Shown one piece after another: positions 8,758 to 15,505 of a DNA stretch of 64,000 bases. The position numbers were made by a program, and so were the translations under genes. The notes beneath the pieces were generated by a model. The model did no database searches. It saw only the letters and a program-made list of their open reading frames with translations, and had not been told where the DNA came from. The DNA comes from Streptomyces mirabilis (GTDB lineage Bacteria > Actinomycetota > Actinomycetes > Streptomycetales > Streptomycetaceae). Within the stretch, counting starts at the first letter, position 1. Every line of letters starts with the position of its first letter. The stretch is taken from the NCBI RefSeq assembly GCF_039503195.1, contig NZ_JBCJKP010000001.1:4960001-5024000 (forward strand), given 5' to 3'.

Positions 8758-9723
8758 GTGATCGACGTTCCGGTGGGTCTGGCCGCCTCGCAGGACAAGT
8801 ACAACGGAGCGGCGGGGCGCGCCTTCGTCGCCGGGCTGCCCGAGCGGGCCGCGCACTTCCTGGCGCGCTGGGAGCTGCGTCTCGACGGCCCCTCCATGCA
8901 CGGTGTCACGGCGCTGGTCCTGCCGGTGCTGCGGGCCGACGGCAGCCCGGCCGTGCTCAAGCTCCAGCTCCTGGACGAGGAGAGCGCGGGTGAGCCGACC
9001 GCCCTGCGTGTCTGGGACGGTGGCGCGGCCGTACGCCTCCTCGCCCATGACGAGGCCACCTGCACCCTGCTGCTCGAACGGCTCGACCACACCCGCATGT
9101 TGACGCACCTCCCCGACACACGCGAGGCCGCCCTGGTCGTCGCGCGGCTGCTGGCCCGGCTGACGGCCGTGCCGGCGCCGGAGGGGATGCGGCGGCTCGG
9201 TGACATCGCGGCGGCCATGCTGGAGCGGGTGCCGGGGGCCCTGAAACTGATCGCGGACCCGGCCGAGCGTCGTCTCGTCGAGGACTGCGCGGCGGCGGTG
9301 CGCGAGGTGGCGACCGAGCCGGGTGACCGTCTCCTCCACTGGGACCTCCATTACGACAACGTCCTCCGGGACCTCCAGGACCTCCAGGACCCCGACGGTC
9401 TCCAGGTCCCCGACCGCCTCCAGGACGGGGGCGCCCGCTCCGTCGGCCGCGGGTCCTGGGTCGCCATTGACCCCAAGCCGCTCGCGGGCGACCCCGGCTT
9501 CGACCTCTGCCCGGCGCTCGGCAACCGCTTCGAGCCCGCCGAGATCCGCTGGCGCTTCGACGCGATGACCGACGTCATGGGCCTGGATCGCGAGCGGGCC
9601 CGTGCCTGGACCCTCGGCCGTGTCCTACAGAACACTCTGTGGGAAATCGAGGACGGCCGCCCGCTGGAGGCGGTCCAGCTGGAGATCGCGCGTCGGCTGC
9701 GGGGCACCCCGCGCGAGGCCTGA
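8758..9723 (+). CDS. aminoglycoside/streptomycin 6-kinase-like phosphotransferase
   Basis: A 321-residue kinase-fold protein of the aminoglycoside/hydroxyurea phosphotransferase group. AVLKLQLLDEES holds the probable ATP-binding Lys (residue 68), HWDLHYDN (194-201) is the catalytic loop with its Asp, and AIDPKPLAGDPGFDL carries the metal-binding Asp. GTG 8758 is preferred because the protein then starts near IDVPVGLAASQ, the conserved family start; an ATG at 8722 is also possible. An odd insertion of LQD repeats separates the catalytic loop from the DPKP motif. The substrate is unknown and could be an antibiotic or a metabolite. Confidence 0.85.
   Translation: MIDVPVGLAASQDKYNGAAGRAFVAGLPERAAHFLARWELRLDGPSMHGVTALVLPVLRADGSPAVLKLQLLDEESAGEPTALRVWDGGAAVRLLAHDEATCTLLLERLDHTRMLTHLPDTREAALVVARLLARLTAVPAPEGMRRLGDIAAAMLERVPGALKLIADPAERRLVEDCAAAVREVATEPGDRLLHWDLHYDNVLRDLQDLQDPDGLQVPDRLQDGGARSVGRGSWVAIDPKPLAGDPGFDLCPALGNRFEPAEIRWRFDAMTDVMGLDRERARAWTLGRVLQNTLWEIEDGRPLEAVQLEIARRLRGTPREA
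9368..9426 (+). repeat. in-frame CTCCAGGAC-type repeats inside the kinase gene
   Basis: Short direct repeats of CCTCCAGGAC and the variant TCTCCAGGTC encode LRDLQDLQDPDGLQVPDRLQ, between the catalytic loop and the metal-binding motif. Repeat length keeps the frame, so copy number could vary without breaking the protein. Confidence 0.7.
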
Positions 9724-9762
9724 ACGGAGCCTGAGCGGGGCCTGAAGCGGCGCAAAAGCGAC

Positions 9763-11535
9763 CTAAAAGGGTCGCCCTTCGGCTCGGGCCCCGTTCGCGA
9801 GGGCGCGCCCCAGTGCCAGTGGATCGGCCTGTCCGTCCAGTTCGCCGTGCAGGGCCATCGCCAGTTCCGGGCGGGCCAGCAGACCGTCTCCCGCCGGGTC
9901 TCCGGCGGCCCGTGCCGCGAGGCCGAGCCCCACCCAGGTCTCGGGGTCGCCGTCGCCGCGGCCGATGCGCGCACGGAACGCGCCCAGGGCCTCGGCGGTG
10001 CGGCCTTCCACCAGCGCGATGTCCTCGAGGCGCGCTCCGGCGACCACCGCGCCGGGGTCCTCCCGCAGCGCCGCGAAGCCCGCGGGGTCCGCCAGCAGCC
10101 ATCGCAGCAGCACCGCCCGGGTGTCGATGCCCCGCGCCGGACTGCCCGGGACGGGCACGGCCTCGGGCTCGTCCGTCGTCCTGGGCAGCGGGTTTCCGGC
10201 GGCCCAGGCTGTCGCGTGGGCGCGGAGGATCCCCGGCTCGGGCCGCAGATGGCAGGCGCGCCAGGTGGCACGGTGGTCGGCGACCGCCAGGGCCGCCGCG
10301 GTCCGGACCCGGGCGTCGACCGGTTCGTCGAGCCAGGGTTCGAGGCGCCGCGTCAGCTCGGCCACCAGCCGCCGTCCCAGATCGTTGAGCCCGTCCGCCG
10401 ATCCGACGGCGCGCAGCGCGTACGCGGTCTGGCTGCGCCACAGCGCGAACTCGAACTGTCCGAGGGCGTGGCCGCGCCGCCGCCAGAACGCGGTGACGCC
10501 GAAGAAGGCGTACACGCCCTGGAGCAGCCCACCCAGGGGACGGGGGTCGTCGCGCCAGGGGGCGTAGTGGAGCCGGGTGCCCTGGTCTTCGTACAGGGTG
10601 AACAGGTGCATGAACGCGCTGAGCTTGTTGTGCTGGAACTCGTGCACCAGCGTCGAGGCGAACTGCTCGGCGTCGTCCGGGGCCGATGCCAGGGCGGTGC
10701 CGAAGGCGTCGCCCGAGGACGCGCTGTGCGGCCGGAACCTCTCGGCGCGCGGACGGGGCACCACCGACACCAGCCCGCCGGCCAGCGCCTCGGCCACCTC
10801 GGTGTCGGTGCGCCGCAGGATGTCCCAGGCGGGGCCGAACAGTTCCTGCCACTCGGCGGTGGAGTCGATCGGTTCCACCCCGGCCGGTCCGCGCAGGTCG
10901 CGGTAGGGGTCGGTGTCGTCCAGAAGCAGGGTGCAGCCGTCGGCGCGCAGCTCGGTCAGGGCATGCCAGTCCGGCCCCCCGAGTGGGCGCCCGGCGATCC
11001 GCACGGATCCCGCGAAGGCGCCGACCTCGGCCACGTCCCAGTCCGCCCGGCCGGGCACCCGCATCGCCCCGAGCGCGGGCAGGACCACCCAGCCGTGGCG
11101 GACCGGGACGTCGGTACGGAACTCCAGGCCGACGCGGACGGCCGCTGCGGCGGCGATCGCGTGGAGGTGCCCGGTGTCCGCCCAGAGGGGTGCGTCGTCC
11201 TGGGCGGTCCCGCGCAGCCGACGCAGCGTGTGCGCCGCCCACACGCCCACGGCCGGATACCCCAGCAGGTCTTCCGCCGCCTCCTTGGACACGGCCCAGG
11301 CACGCGACAGCAACTTCCAGCCGTCGGCCAAGGGGGGCAGGGGGCCTGCCGGTGCCGTCGCGGCCGAGTCCAGCAGGGCCCGGACGACGAGCAGCCGCCA
11401 GCTCCGCTCGCTCGCACGCAGGCGGTCCACCGTCGCGGGTCCGCCCCCACCGCACAGCAGTTCGTCGAACGACCGCGACGGCAGGGCGTGTGGCAGAACG
11501 TGGGGCAGGACGTGGGACCGGTCCGTCTGGTGCAC
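9763..11535 (-). CDS. HExxH-type peptide beta-hydroxylase-like protein (copy 1)
   Basis: A 590-residue protein of the mod_HExxH group that accompanies FxSxx-COOH peptide systems; databases now call members aKG-HExxH-type peptide beta-hydroxylases. The motif LVHEFQHNKLSAFMHL sits at about residues 296-311 (HEFQH 298-302), preceded by RFRPHSASSGDAFG and followed by YAPWRDDPRPLGGLLQGVYAF. Copy 2 at 13656 conserves all of these. GTG 11535 is chosen because it starts nine bases after the precursor stop and aligns with the N-terminus of copy 2; no clear Shine-Dalgarno is seen, so translation is probably coupled. It should modify the peptide encoded at 11547. The C-terminal third looks helical and TPR-like. 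Confidence 0.85.
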   Translation of the reverse strand: MHQTDRSHVLPHVLPHALPSRSFDELLCGGGGPATVDRLRASERSWRLLVVRALLDSAATAPAGPLPPLADGWKLLSRAWAVSKEAAEDLLGYPAVGVWAAHTLRRLRGTAQDDAPLWADTGHLHAIAAAAAVRVGLEFRTDVPVRHGWVVLPALGAMRVPGRADWDVAEVGAFAGSVRIAGRPLGGPDWHALTELRADGCTLLLDDTDPYRDLRGPAGVEPIDSTAEWQELFGPAWDILRRTDTEVAEALAGGLVSVVPRPRAERFRPHSASSGDAFGTALASAPDDAEQFASTLVHEFQHNKLSAFMHLFTLYEDQGTRLHYAPWRDDPRPLGGLLQGVYAFFGVTAFWRRRGHALGQFEFALWRSQTAYALRAVGSADGLNDLGRRLVAELTRRLEPWLDEPVDARVRTAAALAVADHRATWRACHLRPEPGILRAHATAWAAGNPLPRTTDEPEAVPVPGSPARGIDTRAVLLRWLLADPAGFAALREDPGAVVAGARLEDIALVEGRTAEALGAFRARIGRGDGDPETWVGLGLAARAAGDPAGDGLLARPELAMALHGELDGQADPLALGRALANGARAEGRPF

Positions 11536-11546
11536 CTCTCGCGCCG

Positions 11547-11717
11547 CTACGCGTCGCGCTGCGGGTTGTAGCCGCCGAGGCTGCTCGCGGGGTCGTCGAT
11601 ACGGCTGAGCAGCCGGCGCATGGAGCCCTGCGCGGACGGCAGGTCCAGCTGGGGCCACGCGTCCAGCGGAACGTCGCTGAGGTCGATCAGCTCGGACTCG
11701 ACTCCGGACTTCTCCAT
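11547..11717 (-). CDS. FxsA-like RiPP precursor peptide A
   Basis: A 56-residue peptide. ATG 11717 follows AGGGG with seven bases between; an in-frame start at 11768 adds 17 residues of poor quality. The leader-like part ELIDLSDVPLDAWPQLD resembles the 'LVDLAGVSLETLRSID' leader of peptide B and of FxSxx-COOH peptides generally. The C-terminal part is RIDDPASSLGGYNPQRDA. It is not a canonical FxSxx terminus but shares the (I)D-x-P and GG-containing layout of peptide B. It lies directly upstream of its own HExxH protein, so it is the probable substrate. Confidence 0.75.
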   Translation of the reverse strand: MEKSGVESELIDLSDVPLDAWPQLDLPSAQGSMRRLLSRIDDPASSLGGYNPQRDA

Positions 11718-11911
11718 GGCGGCGCCCCTGTGACAGTGAGGTGATGCGAACAATGCCTTAGATATCACTGAATATGGCGTTTCCAGGGATTTCAGGCTAC
11801 TTGGGTGACCCTATTGCATCAACGCCGTCACGCAGGGCCACAGCGCGGAATCGGCCCGGATCGGGTGACGGAGGGGCGGTGGGAGCACGCGCGGTGGGGT
11901 AGGGACCGGGT
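11718..11911. other. divergent promoter region, peptide A / trypco2
   Basis: This 194-bp AT-richer spacer separates the leftward peptide A operon from the rightward trypco2-trypsin operon. It contains an AT-rich stretch around 11757-11780 (TTAGATATCACTGAATATGG) suited to promoter -10 regions. I could not assign paired -35/-10 boxes with confidence. Confidence 0.4.
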
Positions 11912-12214
11912 GTGATTGAACTCGCTGAACTGATCGAGGAGTTGCGCAGGGAACTGACCGCGGCCCGGACGGCCGCGGAGGGGGAGGATCTGTACTTCGA
12001 GGTGGGTCCGGTGGAGCTGGAGGCGGCCGTGGTCGTGGAGCGGTCGGCGACGGCGGGCGGCAAGATCCGCTTCTGGGTGGTGGAGGCGGGGGCGGACGGA
12101 CGGGTGGCGGACAGCGTCACGCACCGGGTGAAGCTGACGCTCGACCCGCGCACCCATAGCGGCGGCGGACGGGCCCCGTGGGTGGGCGGGGCCGAGGCCG
12201 AACGAGAGCGCTGA
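11912..12214 (+). CDS. trypco2 family protein (trypsin-co-occurring domain)
   Basis: A 100-residue protein starting MIELAELIEELRRELTAA (GTG 11912). The pattern of an acidic helix, then YFEVGPVELEAAVVVER and KIRFWVVEAG, is the trypsin-co-occurring domain 2 known from actinobacterial conflict systems. Such domains accompany trypsin-like proteases and are thought to regulate or recruit them. The next gene starts three bases after its stop and encodes exactly such a protease, so the two are translationally coupled partners. Confidence 0.85.
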   Translation: MIELAELIEELRRELTAARTAAEGEDLYFEVGPVELEAAVVVERSATAGGKIRFWVVEAGADGRVADSVTHRVKLTLDPRTHSGGGRAPWVGGAEAERER

Positions 12215-12217
12215 GCC

Positions 12218-13332
12218 GTGGCGGCACAGGATCCGCGCCGCGGACTGGATCCGCTCCGGGTGGCGGAGGTGATGGTGCGACCGCTCGCGGGGCGGGGCCC
12301 CGGACGGCGCGGTTCCGGCTACCGGGTGGGTCCCTGGTGGGTGCTCACCGCCGCACACGTCGTCCGCGACGCGAGAACGGGAGCCACCGACGTACGGTTC
12401 GAGGCCGACCGCGCCGACGAGTGGACCGTGGCCGCCCGGGTGGTGCTGGCCTCGGAGCAGGCCGACGTGGCGCTCCTGGAGCTGGACGGATCCGCGCCGC
12501 ACGGCGTCCACGCGGCCGTGACCGAACCCCCCTCGTACGGGGCCGTGCCCGACGCGGACCTCGTCCTGCCGTGCAGCGCGATGGGCTTCCCCGGTTCAAG
12601 CTGCGCGAGGACCGGATGCGACGGCTCGACGACGGCTCGGCGTCCCAGTACCGCGACTCCTGCCACGCGACGGGCATGACCTCGGTGCTGTCCAACCGCC
12701 GCGAAGGCACGCTCGAACTCGCCGTCACCCCGCCCGAGTCGGACGCCGAGCCCGACCGGTCGCCCTGGGAGGGCATGTCGGGCGCGGCGGTCTGGCACGA
12801 CGACGCGATCGTCGGCCTGGTCAGCGCGCACCACCGCACGGACGGTCTCGGCCGCCTCGCCGCCGTCCGCGTGGACCGCTGGTACGAGCTGTTGACCAGG
12901 TCCGAACTGGCCCTGCTGCACGAGTGCGCCGGCCTGCCCGCGTCGGCGCCCGAGCTGCCCCGCATCCCGTCCGCGCCGACCGCCGCCGCGGGCCCGGTCA
13001 CCCTGGCCGACCTGCGCGACGACCTGCCGCTGCGCGAACTCGACGGCTTGGTGGGCGCGTTGACGGCACTGCCCACGGTGAGCGACCGCACCACCCTGGC
13101 CCTGGTCCTGGGCAGCATCAACCCGGCCGTCGCGGCCATGAGTCCGAGGACACCGGCACTGAGACCGGACGTGTTCGGAATCCTGCGGACCTGCCTGCGC
13201 TACCCGGGGACCTTGGACCAACTCCTCGAAGCGATACGGTTGATGGAGGGCGACTCCGCCGGGGTGGCCCGCATGGACGAAGAGGCGGTGGAGTTGTCCC
13301 GGCGCCACCGTCGAGCCGATGAGAGCCGCTGA
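12218..13332 (+). pseudogene. trypsin-like protease with C-terminal EAD2, split by a frameshift
   Basis: Serine protease whose frame changes at 12589-12592. Frame one (GTG 12218) carries VGPWWVLTAAHVVRD with catalytic His47 and QADVALLELD with Asp83. It then runs out of homology after AMGFP. The next frame continues FKLREDRMRRLDDGSA and carries GMSGAAVW with the catalytic Ser, ending at 13332. Adding one C to the run CCCC restores one frame of about 371 residues. The C-terminal part (about 13000-13290, PVTLADLRDDLP to LRTCLRYPGTLDQLLEAIRLMEGDS) matches effector-associated domain 2 and resembles the N-terminus of the VMAP protein at 19773. The catalytic triad is complete, so a consensus error is more likely than decay. 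Confidence 0.85.
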
Positions 13333-13452
13333 CCTGATATCGCGCCGCCCCGAGGGCGCGGGGTTTCATCCTCCGCGCAGCGGGCCATTATCAGGGGGAT
13401 GTGAGCAGCCCGCATCCACAAACGCAGCCGGGGGGGAAGGGGTTTGGCCGTC

Positions 13453-13638
13453 ATGGAGCCGTCTGTGGCCGCCGTCGAGTCCAGCCTGGTCGATCTCGCG
13501 GGGGTATCTCTTGAAACGCTGCGCTCCATTGACCGCCAGGTGCTCGCCGCGTCGCTGGAGGAACTGCAGCAGGGGATCGACCGACCGCTGGCCAGTGTCA
13601 GCACTTTCGAAGGCGGAAACGCGGAGCGGTTCGACTGA
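13453..13638 (+). CDS. FxsA-like RiPP precursor peptide B
   Basis: A 61-residue peptide. ATG 13453 lies about ten bases after a strong GGGGAAGGGG ribosome site; a TTG at 13444 is too close to that site. LVDLAGVSLETLRSIDRQVL is the leader-like segment conserved in FxSxx-COOH peptides. The C-terminus is IDRPLASVSTFEGGNAERFD, in which STFEGG resembles the FxSxx region but extends further. The HExxH copy 2 gene starts 17 bases downstream, so the pair is an operon. Shared layout with peptide A: leader, (I)D-x-P, Ser-rich spacer, GG-Asn-x(2-3)-Arg tail. Confidence 0.8.
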   Translation: MEPSVAAVESSLVDLAGVSLETLRSIDRQVLAASLEELQQGIDRPLASVSTFEGGNAERFD

Positions 13639-13655
13639 GGCCGCCGGGGCTGCCC

Positions 13656-15476
13656 ATGCGCGCTGAGCCAACGCTGCCGCATCATCGCCTGCCGCCCGAC
13701 AGTCTGACCGAACTGGCCGGTGGCGAGGGGGGCCCGGACACCCTCGGCCTCCTGCTCGGGGCCGAACACAGCCGCCGTCTGCTGCTGTTGCGGATCCTCG
13801 ACGACGCCACGGACCTCGGTCCCGCCTGGGACCTGCTCATCAAGGCGCAGCGCCGCGCCCCCCACGTCGTCGACGAGCTGCTCATGTATCCGCAGACGGG
13901 CATGTGGCTGGCCACCGCGCTGCGCAGGCTGCGCGGGACGTCACCGCAGGACGAGCCACCCCCGTGGGTGGTGCTCGGCCATGTCGCGGCACTCGCCGCC
14001 GCGGCAGCGCTACGCGCGGAGCTCGACTTCACCATCGAGGTGCCGGTGCGGCACGGCAGGGTGCCGTTGCCGACGCTCGGCTGTGCGGTACTGCCCGTGG
14101 CCGAGCCCTGGACAACGGCCACGGTACGGGCCGAGGCCGGACGCGCCGTGGTCGAAACGTCCGGAGCCACGGTCGTCGTACCGGTCCCTCCCCACTCGGC
14201 GGGACCTGGATGGCATCCGGTGCGCCGGCTCTCGGTCGGCCCGGACAAGCTGCAGCTGCAGGTGGCTCTGGACGACGTGGACCCGTACCGGACCTACCCG
14301 TGGCCGACCGAGCCGCGCCCGCTGTCCGAGGCGGCCGCGGCGCAGTGGCGGCACGTGCTGGAGCGGGCCTGGGAGGTGCTGCTGCGGGAGCAGCCCGGGA
14401 CGGCCGAGGCCATGCAACGGGGAGTTCTTTCCCTGAGCCCGACGCCGGCCAGGGAAAGGTTTCGGCCACGCAGCGTGACATCGGGGGACGCCTTCGGCGG
14501 CATCGAGGCCTCGGAGCCGGACGACGCCGTACAACTGGCCGTCACCCTCGTACACGAGTTCCAGCACACCAAACTGGGCGGCCTGTTGCATCTGACGCCG
14601 CTCCTGACCCACGACGCCGACGAAAGTACTGAGCTGTGGTACGCCCCCTGGCGGGACGATCCCCGGCCTCTCGAAGGGCTGCTCCAGGGCATCTACGCCT
14701 TCGCGGGGATCGCCGGCTTCTGGCACGCCCACCGGCGGGCCGCCGGGGCGCAGCAGGCCATGGCACACTTCGAGTTCGCGCTGTGGCGGACACATGTGGC
14801 AACGGCGATCGAGCAGATCCACCGCCATCCGCGCTTCACACCACTCGGCGGCGCCCTGCTGGACACCCTGCGCAACCGCTGCGCAGGGTGGCTGGAGGAA
14901 CCGGTGCCCGAGGAGCAACTGGCCCTGGCCCGCCTGTGCGCCGCCGACCATGTCGCCCGCTGGCGCACCCACCATCTGCGGCCCGCCGCAGCGGCGGTGG
15001 AGGAGACGGTACGCGCCTGGCTGGCCGAGGCGGACGGCCCGCCCGCCTCCTTGGCTGCTGAGCCCGAACTCGTCCCCGACCCGTCCGTCCGCTGGCTGGA
15101 CAGCCTGGCGATGCTCGTCCGCTACCACCTCAGCGGCACGGACGACGGCCGACCGTGGTCCGAAGCGCCCGAGAAGACCATGGCCAGAGTCACCGGAGCC
15201 CTCCCGGGCGACGCCCTGCTGGCGGCAGGCGACCCCACGGCAGCCCGGCACGCCTACGTGGCCCACTTGGCAGGGGAGCCCGGCCGGGCAGGAGCCTGGT
15301 CGGGCCTGGGCCACGCCCTCAAGGCAACGGCCGACGAACCGGCAGCGGCCCGCCTGCTGTGCCACTGGCCGGAACGGGCACGAGCGGTCCACGAGTCCCT
15401 GTTACGGTCAGCCGCCACCCCACCGAACCCCGTACGCCTGGCCACCTGGCTCGCGGTACCGATGGGCACCCGGTAA
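13656..15476 (+). CDS. HExxH-type peptide beta-hydroxylase-like protein (copy 2)
   Basis: A 606-residue paralogue of the copy at 9763. The key motif LVHEFQHTKLGGLLHL has HEFQH at 300-304. RFRPRSVTSGDAFGG precedes it and WYAPWRDDPRPLEGLLQGIYAF follows, as in copy 1. Family members are thought to be Fe(II)/2-oxoglutarate-dependent peptide side-chain hydroxylases, with the HExxH histidines as metal ligands (family knowledge, not shown here). The start ATG 13656 is 17 bases after peptide B. The stop lies inside a terminator-like hairpin shared with the convergent FxsT-like gene. No radical-SAM gene is present in the island. Confidence 0.87.
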   Translation: MRAEPTLPHHRLPPDSLTELAGGEGGPDTLGLLLGAEHSRRLLLLRILDDATDLGPAWDLLIKAQRRAPHVVDELLMYPQTGMWLATALRRLRGTSPQDEPPPWVVLGHVAALAAAAALRAELDFTIEVPVRHGRVPLPTLGCAVLPVAEPWTTATVRAEAGRAVVETSGATVVVPVPPHSAGPGWHPVRRLSVGPDKLQLQVALDDVDPYRTYPWPTEPRPLSEAAAAQWRHVLERAWEVLLREQPGTAEAMQRGVLSLSPTPARERFRPRSVTSGDAFGGIEASEPDDAVQLAVTLVHEFQHTKLGGLLHLTPLLTHDADESTELWYAPWRDDPRPLEGLLQGIYAFAGIAGFWHAHRRAAGAQQAMAHFEFALWRTHVATAIEQIHRHPRFTPLGGALLDTLRNRCAGWLEEPVPEEQLALARLCAADHVARWRTHHLRPAAAAVEETVRAWLAEADGPPASLAAEPELVPDPSVRWLDSLAMLVRYHLSGTDDGRPWSEAPEKTMARVTGALPGDALLAAGDPTAARHAYVAHLAGEPGRAGAWSGLGHALKATADEPAAARLLCHWPERARAVHESLLRSAATPPNPVRLATWLAVPMGTR

Positions 15477-15488
15477 CACCGGGTGCCC
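15464..15488. terminator. bidirectional terminator between HExxH copy 2 and FxsT-like gene
   Basis: Perfect inverted repeat GGGCACCCGGT / ACCGGGTGCCC (11-bp arms, 3-base loop) that overlaps the TAA stop of the HExxH gene. It sits between convergent genes and could terminate both; there is no U-tract. Confidence 0.6.
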
Positions 15489-15505
15489 CGCACGCCCCGC
15501 TCACC

